A model generated the notes under the pieces. It was not told the DNA's origin, did not search any database, and saw nothing but the letters and a program-made list of their open reading frames with translations. Of a stretch of DNA of 64,000 bases, positions 1-12,196 are shown in pieces. A program made the position numbers and the translations under genes. Source of the DNA: Rostrohypoxylon terebratum (taxonomy: Eukaryota; Ascomycota; Sordariomycetes; Xylariales; Hypoxylaceae); NCBI GenBank assembly GCA_022497145.1, contig MU385880.1, forward strand, positions 124,001 through 188,000. The letters run 5' to 3'. How positions within the stretch are numbered: position 1 is the first letter of the stretch; each line of letters starts with the position of its first letter.

Positions 1-507
1 CAGCGGGAACTTGAAGATATCCTTGATATCGCCGCTGAATTCATCGATACCGGCAGGATGGCTCCAGTCTCTTATCGGTTCGTCAAAGAATGTGTATGTA
101 AAACCCGAGGTGTGGTTTAATAACATCCTCAGTGTGATACCATTCTTCTTCTCCTCGAATGACCCATCGTCCTTCAGGACTTTGAGGTCCTTGAGCTCCG
201 GACAAAGCCCCTCCACCTGTGTGGCGTCGTCTAAGCTCAATTCTCCCCTTTCGACCAGCTGCATGATAGCTAGGCCAGCCACCATTTTTGTGCAACTTGC
301 CAGCCAAAATATATTCTCAAGCGTCATTGGCTCTTTCGACTTAATACCGCGCTTCCCAGCCGAGTGAGCGAAGAGCTCGGCCCCAGACCGGTCTACGATG
401 ACGCAGGTGGTCCCGGGAATAGAGTTAGCCGATGCGCCATCCTGAGGTCCGATGCTGTTATCTACGATGGAGCGAAGTTCCGCGATAGCTTCAGCCGAGA
501 ACGCCAT
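1..507 (-). CDS. Beta-lactamase-family serine hydrolase, 5' part (runs off the left edge)
   Basis: The minus strand is open from an ATG at 507 to base 1, giving about 169 residues of the N-terminal half of a class C beta-lactamase / penicillin-binding-like protein. The nucleophile motif SxxK is visible as Ser-Cys-Thr-Lys at about residues 75-78. It is followed by a leucine-rich helix and then by Asn-His-Thr-Ser-Gly near residue 140, the usual NHTSG-like segment of fungal members. There is no signal peptide, so the product is probably cytosolic. Fungal members are usually esterases or transesterases, some in secondary metabolism (LovD type); no specific substrate can be named here. No intron is needed in the visible part. 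The remainder and the Tyr-x-Asn motif lie outside the window. Confidence 0.85.
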   Translation of the reverse strand, partial: MAFSAEAIAELRSIVDNSIGPQDGASANSIPGTTCVIVDRSGAELFAHSAGKRGIKSKEPMTLENIFWLASCTKMVAGLAIMQLVERGELSLDDATQVEGLCPELKDLKVLKDDGSFEEKKNGITLRMLLNHTSGFTYTFFDEPIRDWSHPAGIDEFSGDIKDIFKFPL

Positions 508-1331
508 CTTTTTCTCTCGCGAATACCCGCTACGTCGTCTGATGTTAGATGAGTAAATGAGCTATCTAAGTTTTTTTTCCAAGACTTTGACCGGCATTTC
601 CGAGATATTTATCTACGGCTAACCACTGAGACATAAACCCTGCGATATAGCTTACTTTCTAGACATAGCTAATACTATACTATCATGAATCTGGGTGCAT
701 GACGTGGTGGATCGGTGTAGATACTTACCGTACCAGACGCTGTCGCACGTATGGACGTATGGCTACCATGGTCCCCCATGACTACCCACGACGCCTGAGA
801 CACAAAGCTATCCCAAGTAAAGGAGGATTGTCCCATTTCCCCTCACGGGTGCGAGCTGGGGTAGGGCGTGGAGTTGAATCCCATAGATATTTGCATGGGG
901 AAGGGGGTCCGCTCCAGTCCGGGGGCGCCCAATTATATGTTAACTATTGCCGCAATTTTATATTCCCCGCAGCGGACTTGACTGTTGGGCGGTATAGTTC
1001 CTCTCCCTATTCCCATTGCGTCAATTAGCTCTTCCCCAGAAGATTTAGTGGATATATACTATTATAACAGCACAACATTCACGCTCGAACGGAACTACTA
1101 GACTACGAAATCGCAGCAGTCACGTTCACAAAATGAGATGAATAGTAAGCTTCGCATCTTTCCCAGGTCATAGGACAAGTTAGTTTTTTCATTAGCCCTT
1201 TTCCTCATCATGGTATTAATTAGTTCAGTAGCCAATCATGCTTCTGTCAGTCTCAACGCCGCCGAACGCCCACTCAATGCTGTGCTACCCGTGGAAGGTT
1301 CTATCAAACCCCCAAACTAGACCGTAGACTA
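508..1331. other. Intergenic: promoter of the hydrolase and 3' side of NUP85
   Basis: No supported gene. About 690-1020 is richer in G and C than its surroundings and has G-runs and C-runs that could pair. A 109-codon open frame there (699-1028) has no recognisable protein signature. A poly-T tract lies near 570. Confidence 0.5.
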
Positions 1332-4300
1332 TCATAGGATGACACTATCCGCTTGATCCAACCAAAGGTTAGCCAAGTCCCGAGTAAGGCCTAGTCTAAT
1401 TTGCTTCAACACATCACCAGAGCTGCTACCGGAGAGCACGGATGTTCTCCAATCCCACGCTCGCTTAACAGGTCCCTTCATGACACCGCTCTTGACCACG
1501 GACTGATGGAGCTGAGAAGCGATCATTGAGCTGCCTGTCATCATAAAACTACCACCCAAGGAAGAAGTAGATTGTTTAAGGAGATCTGCAGGCGTCGATC
1601 CCTTCCCGTGCCCCGAGGTGAGGACCAACTTGAAAAATTCGTCGGAAGCATCATAAACGCGAGATCCAACGGTCTGGATATCCTCAATAGCTTTAAGAAG
1701 GGTGTCGATTTGGTCCAGGGTAATCACCGGCGTTGACTGTCCTACAAAAACTGACGCTTCTCCAAGCAGTGCTAGCAGGAAATCTTCACTGACAACGGCA
1801 TCGCGCGTGTCGTCGTATAAGCCACCTCGGATGTTATCATCAGCACTGGCAATGACGGCTGCTAAAGCGGTAGCGGCCTGTTGGCGGGACAACAGGGATT
1901 TCTGTCTCGTTTTGCCGTCTCCATCACGAAGTTCGTAGAATTTCCTAAGCGTAGCATAGCCACTTAGCATTTTGCCAAGAAGCTCAGCCGCTTCAAGATC
2001 TTGCTTCGCGAATTGCTCTAACGTTGTTGTACGTTCCCGTAGTAATTGCTTCAGGGTATTGTCCAATTCTCTCTCAGGAGGATAAGTTGTGGATTCCACG
2101 AGAGATATAGACATCAGGGTATTCAACACGTCTCGAACCTTGCCAGGGCGGTGCGCTAATGCATAGTACCAGAGTGCTTCTCCAAAACGGAAGGTGTCCT
2201 TTGCGAGTATATCCGCGAAGGACTTTGATAGTTAGCAATCATTCGTCATGTAAAACAGTATTCTTCACGTACCTCAGCTGTGTCTTCGGCAAAATTTATC
2301 ATACCGAGCTCGTTCAGCAGCCTCCAGATTTTATCGATAGTCTCGCGAGAATCCTCATCGAGAGTATTCAGGACGCCCTGTAACAATTCCTGCACTAGTT
2401 GCTCGGACCGTTCAGGGGAATCCATTCGACCAACGACTTGGACTGCCATCTCCCAACCTTCCCGGGAAACTTTGTTGTGTAGACCAAGGCCCAACATATG
2501 CTTGCGATTTTTTAAGCTGCGAGCATAGTGAATCAGGGTTGTATCCTTTATTCCATCTTTTTCATCGTTTTCCGTGCTCTGGTTCATCCCGAGAACTTCC
2601 AATTCCTCTACATCAAAATCACTCATGTTAATAAGATTTTGCGGTTCTTGAGGAGGCAGCCATCGGCCCAATGAAGCAATTTCGGCAACCGACGACGCAA
2701 TGGGTAGTGACCATAGCCTCAAGAAACCAATGACGCCTTCGACATTGCTCTCAAATGCTGAAGCAATAGCTACCTCGACAGGGTCGGCAGAGTTGAAGTG
2801 AAAATCAGCCTCAGTAGCGGTTTGAAGACAAAGAGCAAGACGATCCAAGAAGCCATCGTCTCCCCCAAGCTGACTGCCCATCTGAAGTGATCGTGAATGG
2901 GATAGGTTGATGTTCGGCTGGCTATGGCCATTGTCCCACCACCCGAATAAGCCAATAGTCGCCTCGCACCAGTCTTGTGCGGACGCAAGAACAGCCTCTG
3001 ATTCCCCGATGAGAATAGCATACAGGGATTGAAGGTTCTCATACACGTCCCATGGGATTCTACTTTCTGCTTTTCGGGCAAGTCCTGCGAGCGATTGCCG
3101 TCCATCCATAGAATCACCGAAGTCTGAATCGCCAAATCTGTTGGATGAGTAAGCTCGGTCTTTGCCTTCGGTAAAAGTTATCAGTCCCTCTTTGGCAGCT
3201 TTAGCCTTGAGGCGAAACAAGGTCCAGTCACTATTGTGGATGTCCCAACTTCCGTTAGTATGGGCCGGGCACATTTCTATCACCAGACATAAATCCTCGA
3301 CCACGCGTTTGATGTTAGCTAAAACCTGGCCGCTGTAGACGGATTCGCCTCGGGGTGACTTCTTAACAAACTCCCAACCGGCAGATCTGAGAAGCTCGAT
3401 TGTCTTGGTTATGTTGCCGCGTACAAGGGCATTGAAGACAACTTGCCAGAATAGCCCATGCGCCGCAGGAGAAGGACGATAGTGTCGTACGGCGTCTATC
3501 TGTTCTCGATCGAGGTTGTGTTCATCGTTCTGCCAGTCAAAAAGAATGGCAGGTAATGGCAAGTTTCTAGCCGCGCCAAAGTTGTCGTTGGTCGTTGGTG
3601 AATGGTGAATACGGAGAACTAAGGTGGCCAGGTACAAAGCTTTCTCGAAGGATGGAGCCTGAGCGCTTGGTCCTACCTTGGCCACATGCTCATCATGGAT
3701 GTCGGGGAGATCGTCCAAGTAAGGTCTCCATATCTCAGAAACAAGCTTGACACAGGCTTGGGCTAAAGTATCATCTAGTCTCTCCTCATCATCCTCGGAG
3801 CCTACGCCTTCGTCATAGAGCTTATTGATGACTTCTTCTGTTTGGATAATGACCTTGTCAGGCTCAGATATATCCGCGAATTGCGACTGGCCGTACAGGT
3901 CTTTCGCAAGGGAAGCATACTTCAGCTCTCGCTTTTTGGCCATCGTAGATCGCATAGCTGAAGCGCGGAAAATGTCATCTGCTTCTTGAGCGATACGTTC
4001 GTCGGCGGCGGTTGTCGTAAGCATCATCAGGTCATCATCGGCCGTAGGGTCTCCGTAAGGCTCGGTACCAGCTATTTCTCTCAACAAATCTTCTTCCACG
4101 TCGTATTCGTCCTCGTCCTCTTCCATGACATCTCCTTCAGCTTCATATTCATCATCATCTTCCTCGTCTAGTGGATTCGTGTTATCGGGCTCGGTATCTT
4201 CGCCTTCGGTTGTATCGTCGTACGATATGCCGTAGGTACCTGGACGGTTGGATCGTGTATTCGCTTCATCATAGTCATCCTCTTCATCCTCTTCGTCTTC

Positions 4301-4636
4301 TTCTCCGTGATATTCTCTGCTAAGGCTAGACGGTTGTCTCGCAGAACCTCGAATCGACCTTCCTAGGGGCGCGTTGCTGCGGTTTGATTTGTTCTGTGAA
4401 AGGTTTGGTCTCCCGAAATTTGGACTCTTGATCTTGTTTGACATGGCGCCGATAGAGCTCTGTAAGTAGGAAGGAGACGGATCGCCAGCTGGGGTGAAGG
4501 ACGGAGCAGAAGAGGGCGGAGGAGGGCCGATTGGGGTAGTAGAGGGGTGTTCTGCAGTGTAACTGAAACCACCTTTTCTGGATCCTCTATCGGGAGTGGA
4601 CGGCGACGAGCTCAAGTTTGAAAACCGGTAAGACAT
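1332..4636 (-). CDS. NUP85: Nucleoporin Nup85 (Y-complex scaffold)
   Basis: Two exons, 4636-2273 and 2222-1332, give about 1084 residues. The 50-nt intron has donor GTACGT, branch site GCTAAC and an AAAG acceptor; splicing keeps the frame and joins NFAEDTAE to SFADILAKD. Residues 1-110 are Ser/Pro-rich and disordered, about 115-200 are extremely acidic (runs of Glu/Asp), and the rest is alpha-helical as expected of the ancestral coatomer element fold. The segment with HYRPSP..GLFWQ..NALVRGNI..TIELLRSAGWEF is typical of Nup85. Family members sit in the Nup84/Nup107 Y complex of the nuclear pore and act in mRNA export and pore assembly. The acidic N-terminal extension makes it longer than the yeast protein (744 aa). 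It is the neighbour upstream of the beta-lactamase-like gene on the same strand. Confidence 0.88.
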
Positions 4637-6151
4637 GTCGGCTATAGTGGAGCTTATGAGCGCCTTCGAATGACGATTGCAGGTTGCAGATTCAAAGGTG
4701 CATTAAGACAACACTACTGGACAGAAAGTGGATGATTTTGCTGGCCAAAGCCCCATCAATTGGTCTGGATTTGGTCTGAATGGGGAATTGGAGACAGAAT
4801 TGTAATGCGCAAACAAAAGCGTCGGTCGATGTTGATGTTGATGTTTACGTTTACATTGAATGTTGTTGCTTTGCCGTTTGATGTTAATAGACAAAAAAAA
4901 AATAAATTCACAGCGCGAAGCTTGAAGCTTGAAAGACGCGGTCACTAGCGCATCCAAACTTTACTACAAGCATCCATGGGAAGACAGGGCTGTAGCTTCC
5001 CGGGTTACGTGCACAGACCACTAGGAACTGAAAACGGTTGAGGGTCCCTTCCAGTTATTCACGGTATTATGGCAGATATGGCATGGAAAGTGGGTCTCCA
5101 TAAGAATTCAATTGATGGAATTTGATCGATTCACAGAATTATACGCAGGTACAACCGTTCTCTAGACCTCCGGGTTCTCACTTTAAGGCAACTTGTTATA
5201 AATGGCCCTTCTCCAAACCACCCATCCTTCGATTTTATCAATTCTGCTCCCAGCCTTGTCGATATTAGGATTCTTCTGGTCCTTTTACTGCTAGCCCAAG
5301 CATCGAACCGGACCAGGCTTGCTATTACGTGCACTTGACATACGACTTACATGCGTCTTACTCAATACCTACTTACATCCCTGGATGTGTGTTCACTGTT
5401 CAGCCTACCACACGTACTACAAGCACTGCCGGCATCTAGCAATGCAGAAAACCTAGAGGAGAAAGGCGCAGCATTCCATTATGAGTCGAATCGGTTGTTT
5501 TTGCCATCCATGATTCATTGGTGTAAAACACACTAACGCCTTCCTCCATGGCTATGATGAACATCCCGAGTTTTGTCCAAACTTCGTCCGTTTAAAAATG
5601 CCGGGTTGACGATATCACACAATCGCTGCTCGGAACGGAATGGGGTAGTTCGGAAAACCCGCTATCAGACAGCCCTGGAGCCTCAGGCTTGAACAGATCG
5701 GGAAAACGCGTTCCCAGGATTATGGGCTAGAATTGGAAGAAAATGGACTCCAGATCTAGGAAGTTTGCCCGGTGGTGATGAAGAGCGCAAGATCGGGATC
5801 GGGAGTGACACCAGGATATTATGGATAAGGTAACAGCTTCCAAGTTGGAGAGAGTACTGTACAATACCTACTAGGTAGTAGTACTTCTTTTATCTTCTCT
5901 TGGCCGGGTTAGTCACTGCCTTCTTCTGCCGTGCCGACACTCCCCCACCTGAAAAATATCCAGCCAGTGGTGGGGTCAAGAAGTTGCTTCTTAAAAACTC
6001 CGCATTAACAAGCAACCAAGCAAGCGCCTGTGCAATTCTATTATAAAAGACGATAACTGAAGGCTCTTTCTTCCTGTCTTGAATTCTCCAAAGATTTGAT
6101 TGACTTTCTTTCTCTTCCCAATTTTGCTTCTCCTCACACAACATCATCACA
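4637..6151. other. Intergenic between divergent NUP85 and formaldehyde dehydrogenase
   Basis: About 1.5 kb with no supported gene; the short open frames look random. It should hold both promoters. A near-palindromic CTACTAGGTAG element sits at 5865-5880, and the SFA1 promoter elements (separate entry) lie at the right end. Confidence 0.5.
5943..6049 (+). promoter_or_regulatory. Candidate SFA1 promoter: inverted repeat and TATA box
   Basis: An inverted repeat CCCCACC (5943-5949) ... GGTGGGG (5969-5975) lies 200 bp upstream of the start codon. A good TATA box, TATAAAAG, is at 6042-6049, about 103 bp upstream of the ATG. The repeat could bind a zinc-cluster or C2H2 regulator; that is inference from its shape only. 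Confidence 0.45.
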
Positions 6152-7729
6152 ATGGCCGATACCGTTGGCAAGGTTAGTACTCCATCCCCTACCTATCCGC
6201 TGCTCTCCTGCTCCCCTATCGAATTACCCCGCGCATTACGTACATTACCTGTACCATGTGCTATTTTCCGCCGCCTTATATTGCCATATATTCACCAGAT
6301 TTACATGTACAATTCCAATATTTTTAAGTTTACAATTGCATTATTTATTTATCATTCTATGCATATTGTGAAAAAAACAAAACTGCGAGTCAGTCGGGTT
6401 GAGGCTAATCATTCTATCATGTCTTGATAGACCATCAAGTGCAAGGCCGCTGTTGCCTGGGAAGCTGGCAAGCCCTTGAGCATCGAGGAGGTCGAAGTAG
6501 CACCACCGAAAGCCCACGAAGTTCGGATAAAGGTCCTCTACACGGGAGTTTGTCACACAGGTATATCTCGCCAAGTCCACATAACCCCGAACCAACTCCG
6601 AGCGTCCTATTAAACAGTGGAGCAGATGCCTACACGCTATCTGGCAAGGACCCAGAAGGCGCGTTTCCCGTCGTCTTGGGACATGAGGGAGCTGGTCTCG
6701 TCGAATCCGTGGGTGAGGGTGTCACCAACGTGAAGCCCGGTGACCACGTCGTTGCACTCTAGTACGCGCCGTCTTCGCCCTCTTCATAGTTGTGATCTAT
6801 CAGGCTAATATCGGACAAGCACACCGGAATGTAAGGAATGCAAGTTCTGTATATCCGGCAAGACCAATCTTTGCGGCAAGATTCGAGCGACTCAGGGCAA
6901 AGGTGTCATGCCGGATGGCACCTCTCGATTTACCTGCAAGGGACAACCCCTCCTTCACTTTATGGGAACTTCTACCTTCTCTCAGTACACCGTCGTAGCC
7001 GATATCTCCGTTGTCGCTGTCCAACAGGATGCCCCCATGGACCGGACATGCCTGCTAGGTTGCGGTATCACCACCGGTTACGGCGCTGCGAGAATTACCG
7101 CCAAGGTCGAGGAAGGCTCCAACATAGCCGTTTTCGGTGCTGGCTGCGTTGGTCTTTCTGTTGTCCAGGGCGCTGTCACGCAGAAGGCAGGCAAGATTAT
7201 TGTTGTCGACGTTAACCCAGCCAAGGAAGAATGGGCGAAGAAGTTTGGCGCCACTGATTTCGTTAACCCTACTAAATTAGAAGGACAGACCATTCAAGAA
7301 AAGCTGATCGAAATGACTGATGGTGGCTGCGACTACACCTTCGACTGCACTGGCAACGTCGGTGTTATGCGAGCAGCCCTTGAAGCTTGCCACAAGGGTT
7401 GGGGTCAGAGCATTATCATCGGTGTCGCAGCCGCTGGTCAAGAAATCTCTACTCGACGTAAGTTTCGAATTTCTTCTACCGGTCGCGTAATTTGAGGGCT
7501 AACATTCTGTGCAGCATTCCAATTGGTTACTGGTCGTGTATGGAAGGGTTGCGCTTTCGGTGGTGTCAAGGGTCGATCACAACTACCCGGTCTCGTCACC
7601 GACTACCTAGAAGGTAAACTAAAGGTGGACGAATTCATTACCCACCGAGAAGAATTGAGCGAGATAAACAAGGCCTTCGAACAGATGAAGTCTGGAGATT
7701 GTATTCGTTGTGTCGTGAACAACTTTTGA
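6152..7729 (+). CDS. SFA1: S-(hydroxymethyl)glutathione dehydrogenase (class III alcohol dehydrogenase)
   Basis: Five exons (6152-6172, 6431-6560, 6626-6761, 6820-7457, 7515-7729) give 379 residues, the normal family length. The enzyme oxidises the formaldehyde-glutathione adduct with NAD+ and also reduces S-nitrosoglutathione, in the cytosol. Visible ligands are the catalytic-zinc Cys48 (TGVCHTD) and His70 (GHEGAG), and the structural-zinc set Cys100, Cys103, Cys106 and Cys114. The Rossmann glycine motif is GAGCVGLSVV, followed by the NAD-binding Asp of VVDVNPAK. The GGVKGRSQLPGLV segment is a class III hallmark. Exon 1 codes for only seven residues and is followed by a 258-nt intron, the longest in the gene. 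Frame is kept across all four introns, and branch sites such as GCTAAT are visible. Confidence 0.96.
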
Positions 7730-9164
7730 AAAAAGAAAAGGGGTACAGGGTTAGGTGTCTCGTCCATCCGCATATTGAACAGCGGATGATTTTCATGTAC
7801 ATGGGTTTTGGCGAGTCAAGAAAGTAAAATACAAATTGTAATTCTATCTCGCTCCGTCGAGGAACACACTAGCTGAGTGATCTGTCATTTGTTTTTTTTT
7901 TTTCGAATGGTTGTAGACTTGAGATCCACGCTGGTTAATATGCAAGGAGTCTAGAAACAGCCTAAGATATACTAGATGCTGAAACTCGTGAAGCCTCTGG
8001 TTTTGAAGCTAATATCTTCCACTAATGCCACATGTAGCCTTAATATGGATAGCCAAAGTTTGAGGCGTTTGTCACATTATCCAACTTATCAATTGGATGA
8101 ATCATTTCATTACAAAATGACGAATACTGGCTTGCGAAGGCCGTTGGGATAGGATGCGACTGTGCTATGCCCTCTAGACTTGTAGTATTATCAAGTGAGG
8201 CGGTCTAGATCTCACCATTGGCGCAATTCTAGGTAATAAGCAATTACTTAATAATGATGCATGTGCCTTGAGGTCAGATCATGCTTTCGGTGCTGGATGA
8301 GAGCGCCGTACAAATTATATGTAGTACCGTATGCACAGGCGTATGCACGCATGTCATATATGTGTAAAAAGAGACCCTGGAAAAAGGCATCCTCATTCGA
8401 GACCCTGCTTACATCGCAAAGTGGTTCCGGTTCTCCGCAAAATATCCACCACATGATCGATGGGTTCCCGCTGAGAGCGCCTAACTTGCAGAACTTGCAG
8501 ATACTTACGTGGGGAGGCAAGAATGTACATACAAATCAAGTCGAGTTACTCCAAGGATGAGGCACACCACATGGCAGGCATATTGAATAAAAAAGAGGCA
8601 GGCCAGCCAATGAGTTTTTGCCTCCAAGGCGGCCCGTCCAAGACGATCTTGATCGACATTCTACATACGAGATAGTGTAATCGAGTCGGTCAGCTAGATG
8701 TTTTGTTGTTTTTCAATTTGTATCTCAGAGCTGCGGTGTCGCGGAAAAAATGTCCTTGCATGGTTCATAATTCCACAGACGAGAACGGCGGTCCGTGACA
8801 CGAGGTTTCTCGCGTGTTCGTATCAAATCGAGTTAAGGGGCCCCCCGGAGTTTGGAGACGACGGTCGATAATATTAAAAAAAAACATTATTACCTACATA
8901 GTAGGTCCTAAGTACAGCTTCACGGGGACCCCCTGATCTGATACGAATCGAGTCGATAGAGTTATAAACTAGCGGTTAACGCCAGCGGCGAACGCCCTTG
9001 CGCACCCGCTAGTCGAGTCGTTGTACCCGGGGCCGTTCTACACAAACCACGCAAGACCGCAAGACCGCGACACCGCAAAACGTTCAATGGCGTTCCGGGT
9101 GGTAGTTGGTGTTGCCAAGTTTCAGTGCCAAGTCGATCGAACCGCATTGCATATTTCCCACTCT

Positions 9165-9188
9165 GACACGACACGACACGACACGACA
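9165..9188. repeat. Pentanucleotide tandem repeat (GACAC)n
   Basis: Just under five copies of GACAC in a row, seen directly. Non-coding context. Confidence 0.9.
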
Positions 9189-9234
9189 GGAACAAAAACG
9201 ACCGTGCTGAGGATAGACATGGCTGGAAATGGAT

Positions 9235-9254
9235 GACGGGGGACGGGGGACGGG
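9235..9254. repeat. Heptanucleotide tandem repeat (GACGGGG)n
   Basis: Nearly three copies of GACGGGG, 45 bp after the GACAC repeat. Confidence 0.85.
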
Positions 9255-9657
9255 AAAGATGGGAAGACGAGATGAAATAATGAAGGGAAATAAAAGTACC
9301 GGTGCAGCGATGTTAGACAGACATCCGGACGGACATGTGGCAGTCTGAGAAGTAATGAAAGGTAAGCCTCCTAACGTTTGGTCGGCGAATGGAAGTCGTC
9401 GGTTCAACTACCACCTAGTAAGCGTTGCGGCGGAAGGGATGCATTACCTCCTTATTTATGAATTTCTTATTTGCTTATTTGATCACGCCAGTCGAGGTCT
9501 CAGATAACGACAGCGTCGCCGACTTCCATCCATCCATTGCTGCCGTGATCTCCGTGCGTCTCGTTTCTTGTGGATTACCCAAGAATCAAGATGCGGACAG
9601 GTATAGATAATAGATATCATATGCAAATGTGTATCATGTAATTGTGGTATCTGTGGC

Positions 9658-9680
9658 GTACCTAGGTCCTAGGTCCTAGG
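9658..9680. repeat. CCTAGGT tandem repeat, inverted copy at 47713-47735
   Basis: Three overlapping CCTAGG palindromes spaced by T form a 7-bp-unit tandem. The whole 23-nt stretch recurs exactly, in reverse complement, at 47713-47735. A perfect 12-nt palindrome CTACCTAGGTAG lies close by at 9723-9734. Confidence 0.85.
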
Positions 9681-9722
9681 GCCTCCTACACTAGACGTAC
9701 GGTACTTCCATAGTCTAATAAC

Positions 9723-9734
9723 CTACCTAGGTAG
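9723..9734. repeat. Perfect 12-nt palindrome CTACCTAGGTAG
   Basis: The sequence equals its own reverse complement. It belongs to the CTAGG-type elements that recur in intergenic DNA across the window. Confidence 0.8.
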
Positions 9735-10603
9735 TATAATACCTGGTATCATTGACCATCATAACCGGCTTGCGCGCGAAGTTGTCCGAAATTTATCGGG
9801 TGAGTTCGGTTGGATCAACGTTATCGCCCGCATGAAGTGAGAAAGTTAGTTGCAGTTTGAACGAGAATCTGGAATCTTGATCATCTCCATTTTCTCCCCT
9901 GGGATGTTCGTAGTACTTATGTGACATAATATTAAGTTTGCATAGTTTTGTTTGGAGTAATAAGTAGAACAATCAATTTCCTTCATATGATCCTTAGTGG
10001 TTAATGTTCTTCACATATTAACTTCAAGGTTCCTCAGTTAATAATATTTCGTGTCCCGATGAGCTGGCTAGAGTTCGACTTTATTATTAATAGTCCGCAT
10101 ATAGTCTGTACTATGTAACTATGTAATAGTCCTTCTTTCCCTACATGCTAGGTGACGCAGGACGCAGGTATACATATACGCAGGAAGGTGCTAGCTAGTA
10201 TGAAGTGCTATGGGTAATGACTTTACGCCGAATTCCCGAATTGAGGTACTCTGATGACTTGTCGCTTCTTTAATGGGGCTTAATGGACTTGATGGCTCTG
10301 AATTGATGGGAATCCCCATTTTGGAGGTGAGTAACCCCGGTCCTTGTTCTCTCCCTTGTCCATTTATCTAATCCTTGTCCCTTGTCCGTCGTATATACAT
10401 ACTATGTAGTACAGTCGAACCCCTGCCCCCGGTTTTTTTGCTGATACATTGATACGTGCATCCCTACGGCATATCCCACTAGATTCCCCCCGTTTAGCCC
10501 GTTTAGACCTAATCGGTTCGCCTCCCGCTTTCGGAGCCTTGCGCGGAATCGTCGTCATCAGAAGTGATACCTGATACCGGATTGCCTGAATACTAGTCTT
10601 ACA

Positions 10604-10860
10604 TACTATGTAGTAGTATGAGTTTGCAGCTTGTATCTTGGATGCATGTGCTCTTTAATACTATGTAGGCTGTACGTACAGGCTTATAGTTCCGTTGGCT
10701 TATGACCCTTAATGACCGCTTATGACCAAGACATGCAAAGACCAGGTTGCTCAGCACAGGTTTTGGAGGTTCAATGTTAGGTTACTACTACATAGTACTA
10801 GAATATGGATACCTTGACTACATACCTACAGTTACCTAGTCTACATAGTATATGTAAAGC
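10604..10860. repeat. Cluster of TACTATGTAGTA / CTACATAGTA elements
   Basis: Near-palindromic CTACATAGTA-like elements recur at about 10604-10615, 10657-10668, 10785-10800 and 10845-10857. A further copy lies at about 10396-10410. All are in non-coding DNA. Confidence 0.6.
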
Positions 10861-11305
10861 TGATGATCATTGATCACAAATTGGATCCTAGATTGCCCAG
10901 ATTGTCCCAACTATCCCAAGGAAGGAACCCGGTCGTTCTTGTTCGCCTTGTCCTTTCTTTTCCACCTCGCGTTACCTAGCAGCCTAGTAACAAGTCAACT
11001 AGTCACTAAAGTACCTAACTAAACCCGTTACGATTCTAAAAGGTTCCAAGGTTCCATCCTCGCCGCCAACGTCAAGAGTCATTCACTTGATAGGAAAGAA
11101 CGATACATTCCCTGTGGAACCCTCCTTTTCCTTCCTTGCTGTCGATATCTCATCATCACCTTCTGATTCTTTTATTACTTTTATTACTTCTACCGCTACT
11201 ATTCCTACCAACCTTGTTGACTCCTCCTATTCATACTTTCATCCATACCTCAACTTCTTTTCCTCATCCTCATCCTCTCCCTCGTCCTCTCTCCCGTCTT
11301 ACCCT

Positions 11306-11328
11306 GCCAACTGCCAACTGCCAACTGC
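11306..11328. repeat. Tandem repeat (GCCAACT)3 in the AN1 gene leader
   Basis: Three copies of GCCAACT in a pyrimidine-rich leader. A related (CAACACC)n array lies at about 11714-11741. Confidence 0.8.
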
Positions 11329-11825
11329 AAATCCGCAATCCAATCACATAAAATCACAACTCGACGACGTGCACAAACACCAATCGGTGAAATAACCTGA
11401 TAGGTGCCGAACAAACCAGACAGTGTGATCTGAGTATTAACTCTGTAAGTCATCTATCACCACCGAGGTCCATTCATCTACACGTGCAAGCCAACCACCA
11501 CCCAATTCAGCCTCTATTTGCTATTATTACTCCCTTTGGCCTGTGCCTGGTCAAGGCGTCTTCTCCACTTGCTCTCCATCGTCCGACACTTTCTGTCACT
11601 TCTCATTTAAAAAGATCGTCTTCTGACTTTTCGGTGCAGCCGCCGCTTTCAACATCTTTCCTTTGATATCCTCGACCTACCCATTCCGGTCCTAGGAGTT
11701 CATTCAACGCCGCAACACCGCAACACCACAACACCACAACTCAACAATTCTTGAGGACGAAGTATTATTCCGTCCTCTACAACAGTTGTCAATAAATTAG
11801 ACCTTTCTGAAGCCCAAATACCACC

Positions 11826-12196
11826 ATGGCGCCTCAGAAGCCCCGATGCACCTTCAAGGAGTGCAAGTCCGCGGCCCAACGCATCGTTGGTGACTGTGGT
11901 TTCTGCGACGGCCACTTCTGCGCGAAGCACCGGCTGTTGGAGGATCATAAGTGCAGTGGATTAGAAGATGTAAGCATGAATCCAACTTCTCCCTCGTCCA
12001 GCGATACCGGCGATTCCACCACCGAATGGTGGCTCGTTGGTCTCGCCGAGTATCTTACCGAGTCTGGTCTCGCTAAGGAGAGTTGTGGTTCGTCTGTGCT
12101 AACATCAGTCCTCGATCGCAGTGCAAGAAGGAATCGCACGAGCGGAACGCGGCTCAGCTCGAGTCGGAACGAACGCAAGTTATCCGGGGTGTATAA
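11826..12196 (+). CDS. Small AN1-type zinc-finger protein
   Basis: Two exons (11826-11969 and 12122-12196) encode 72 residues. The 152-nt intron has GTAAGC, a GCTAAC branch site and GCAG. Residues 8-43 form a complete AN1 zinc finger: Cys8-x4-Cys13-x10-Cys24-x2-Cys27-x4-Cys32-x2-His35-x5-His41-x-Cys43. A short charged tail (CKKESHERNAAQLESERT..) follows. The ATG has a strong CACC context. Very similar one-domain proteins are widespread in fungi. AN1 fingers bind ubiquitin or proteasome/Cdc48-linked partners and are often stress induced; the exact role of this small form is not established, so function is inference. If the intron is not removed, the frame continues for over 100 unrelated codons, which is why a longer false product can be predicted here. 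Confidence 0.88.

Larger units (their letters stand above)
7730..11825. other. 4.1 kb gene-free region
   Basis: No supported coding gene on either strand; open frames are short and without known motifs. It holds short tandem repeats (listed separately), many palindromic elements built on CCTAGG or CTACATAGTA, and, from about 11.1 kb, a C/T-rich leader leading into the AN1 gene. The left end is the 3' region of SFA1. Confidence 0.5.

Noticed and set aside
699..1028. 109-codon plus-strand frame; also a U1 snRNA idea from ATACTTACC at 719
   Set aside because: No protein motif. The sequence after ATACTTACC does not follow U1 (no 70K loop, and no Sm site and final stem in the right order).
8248..8560. 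Overlapping 90-99 codon frames on both strands
   Set aside because: No motif and no intron logic linking them to other exons.
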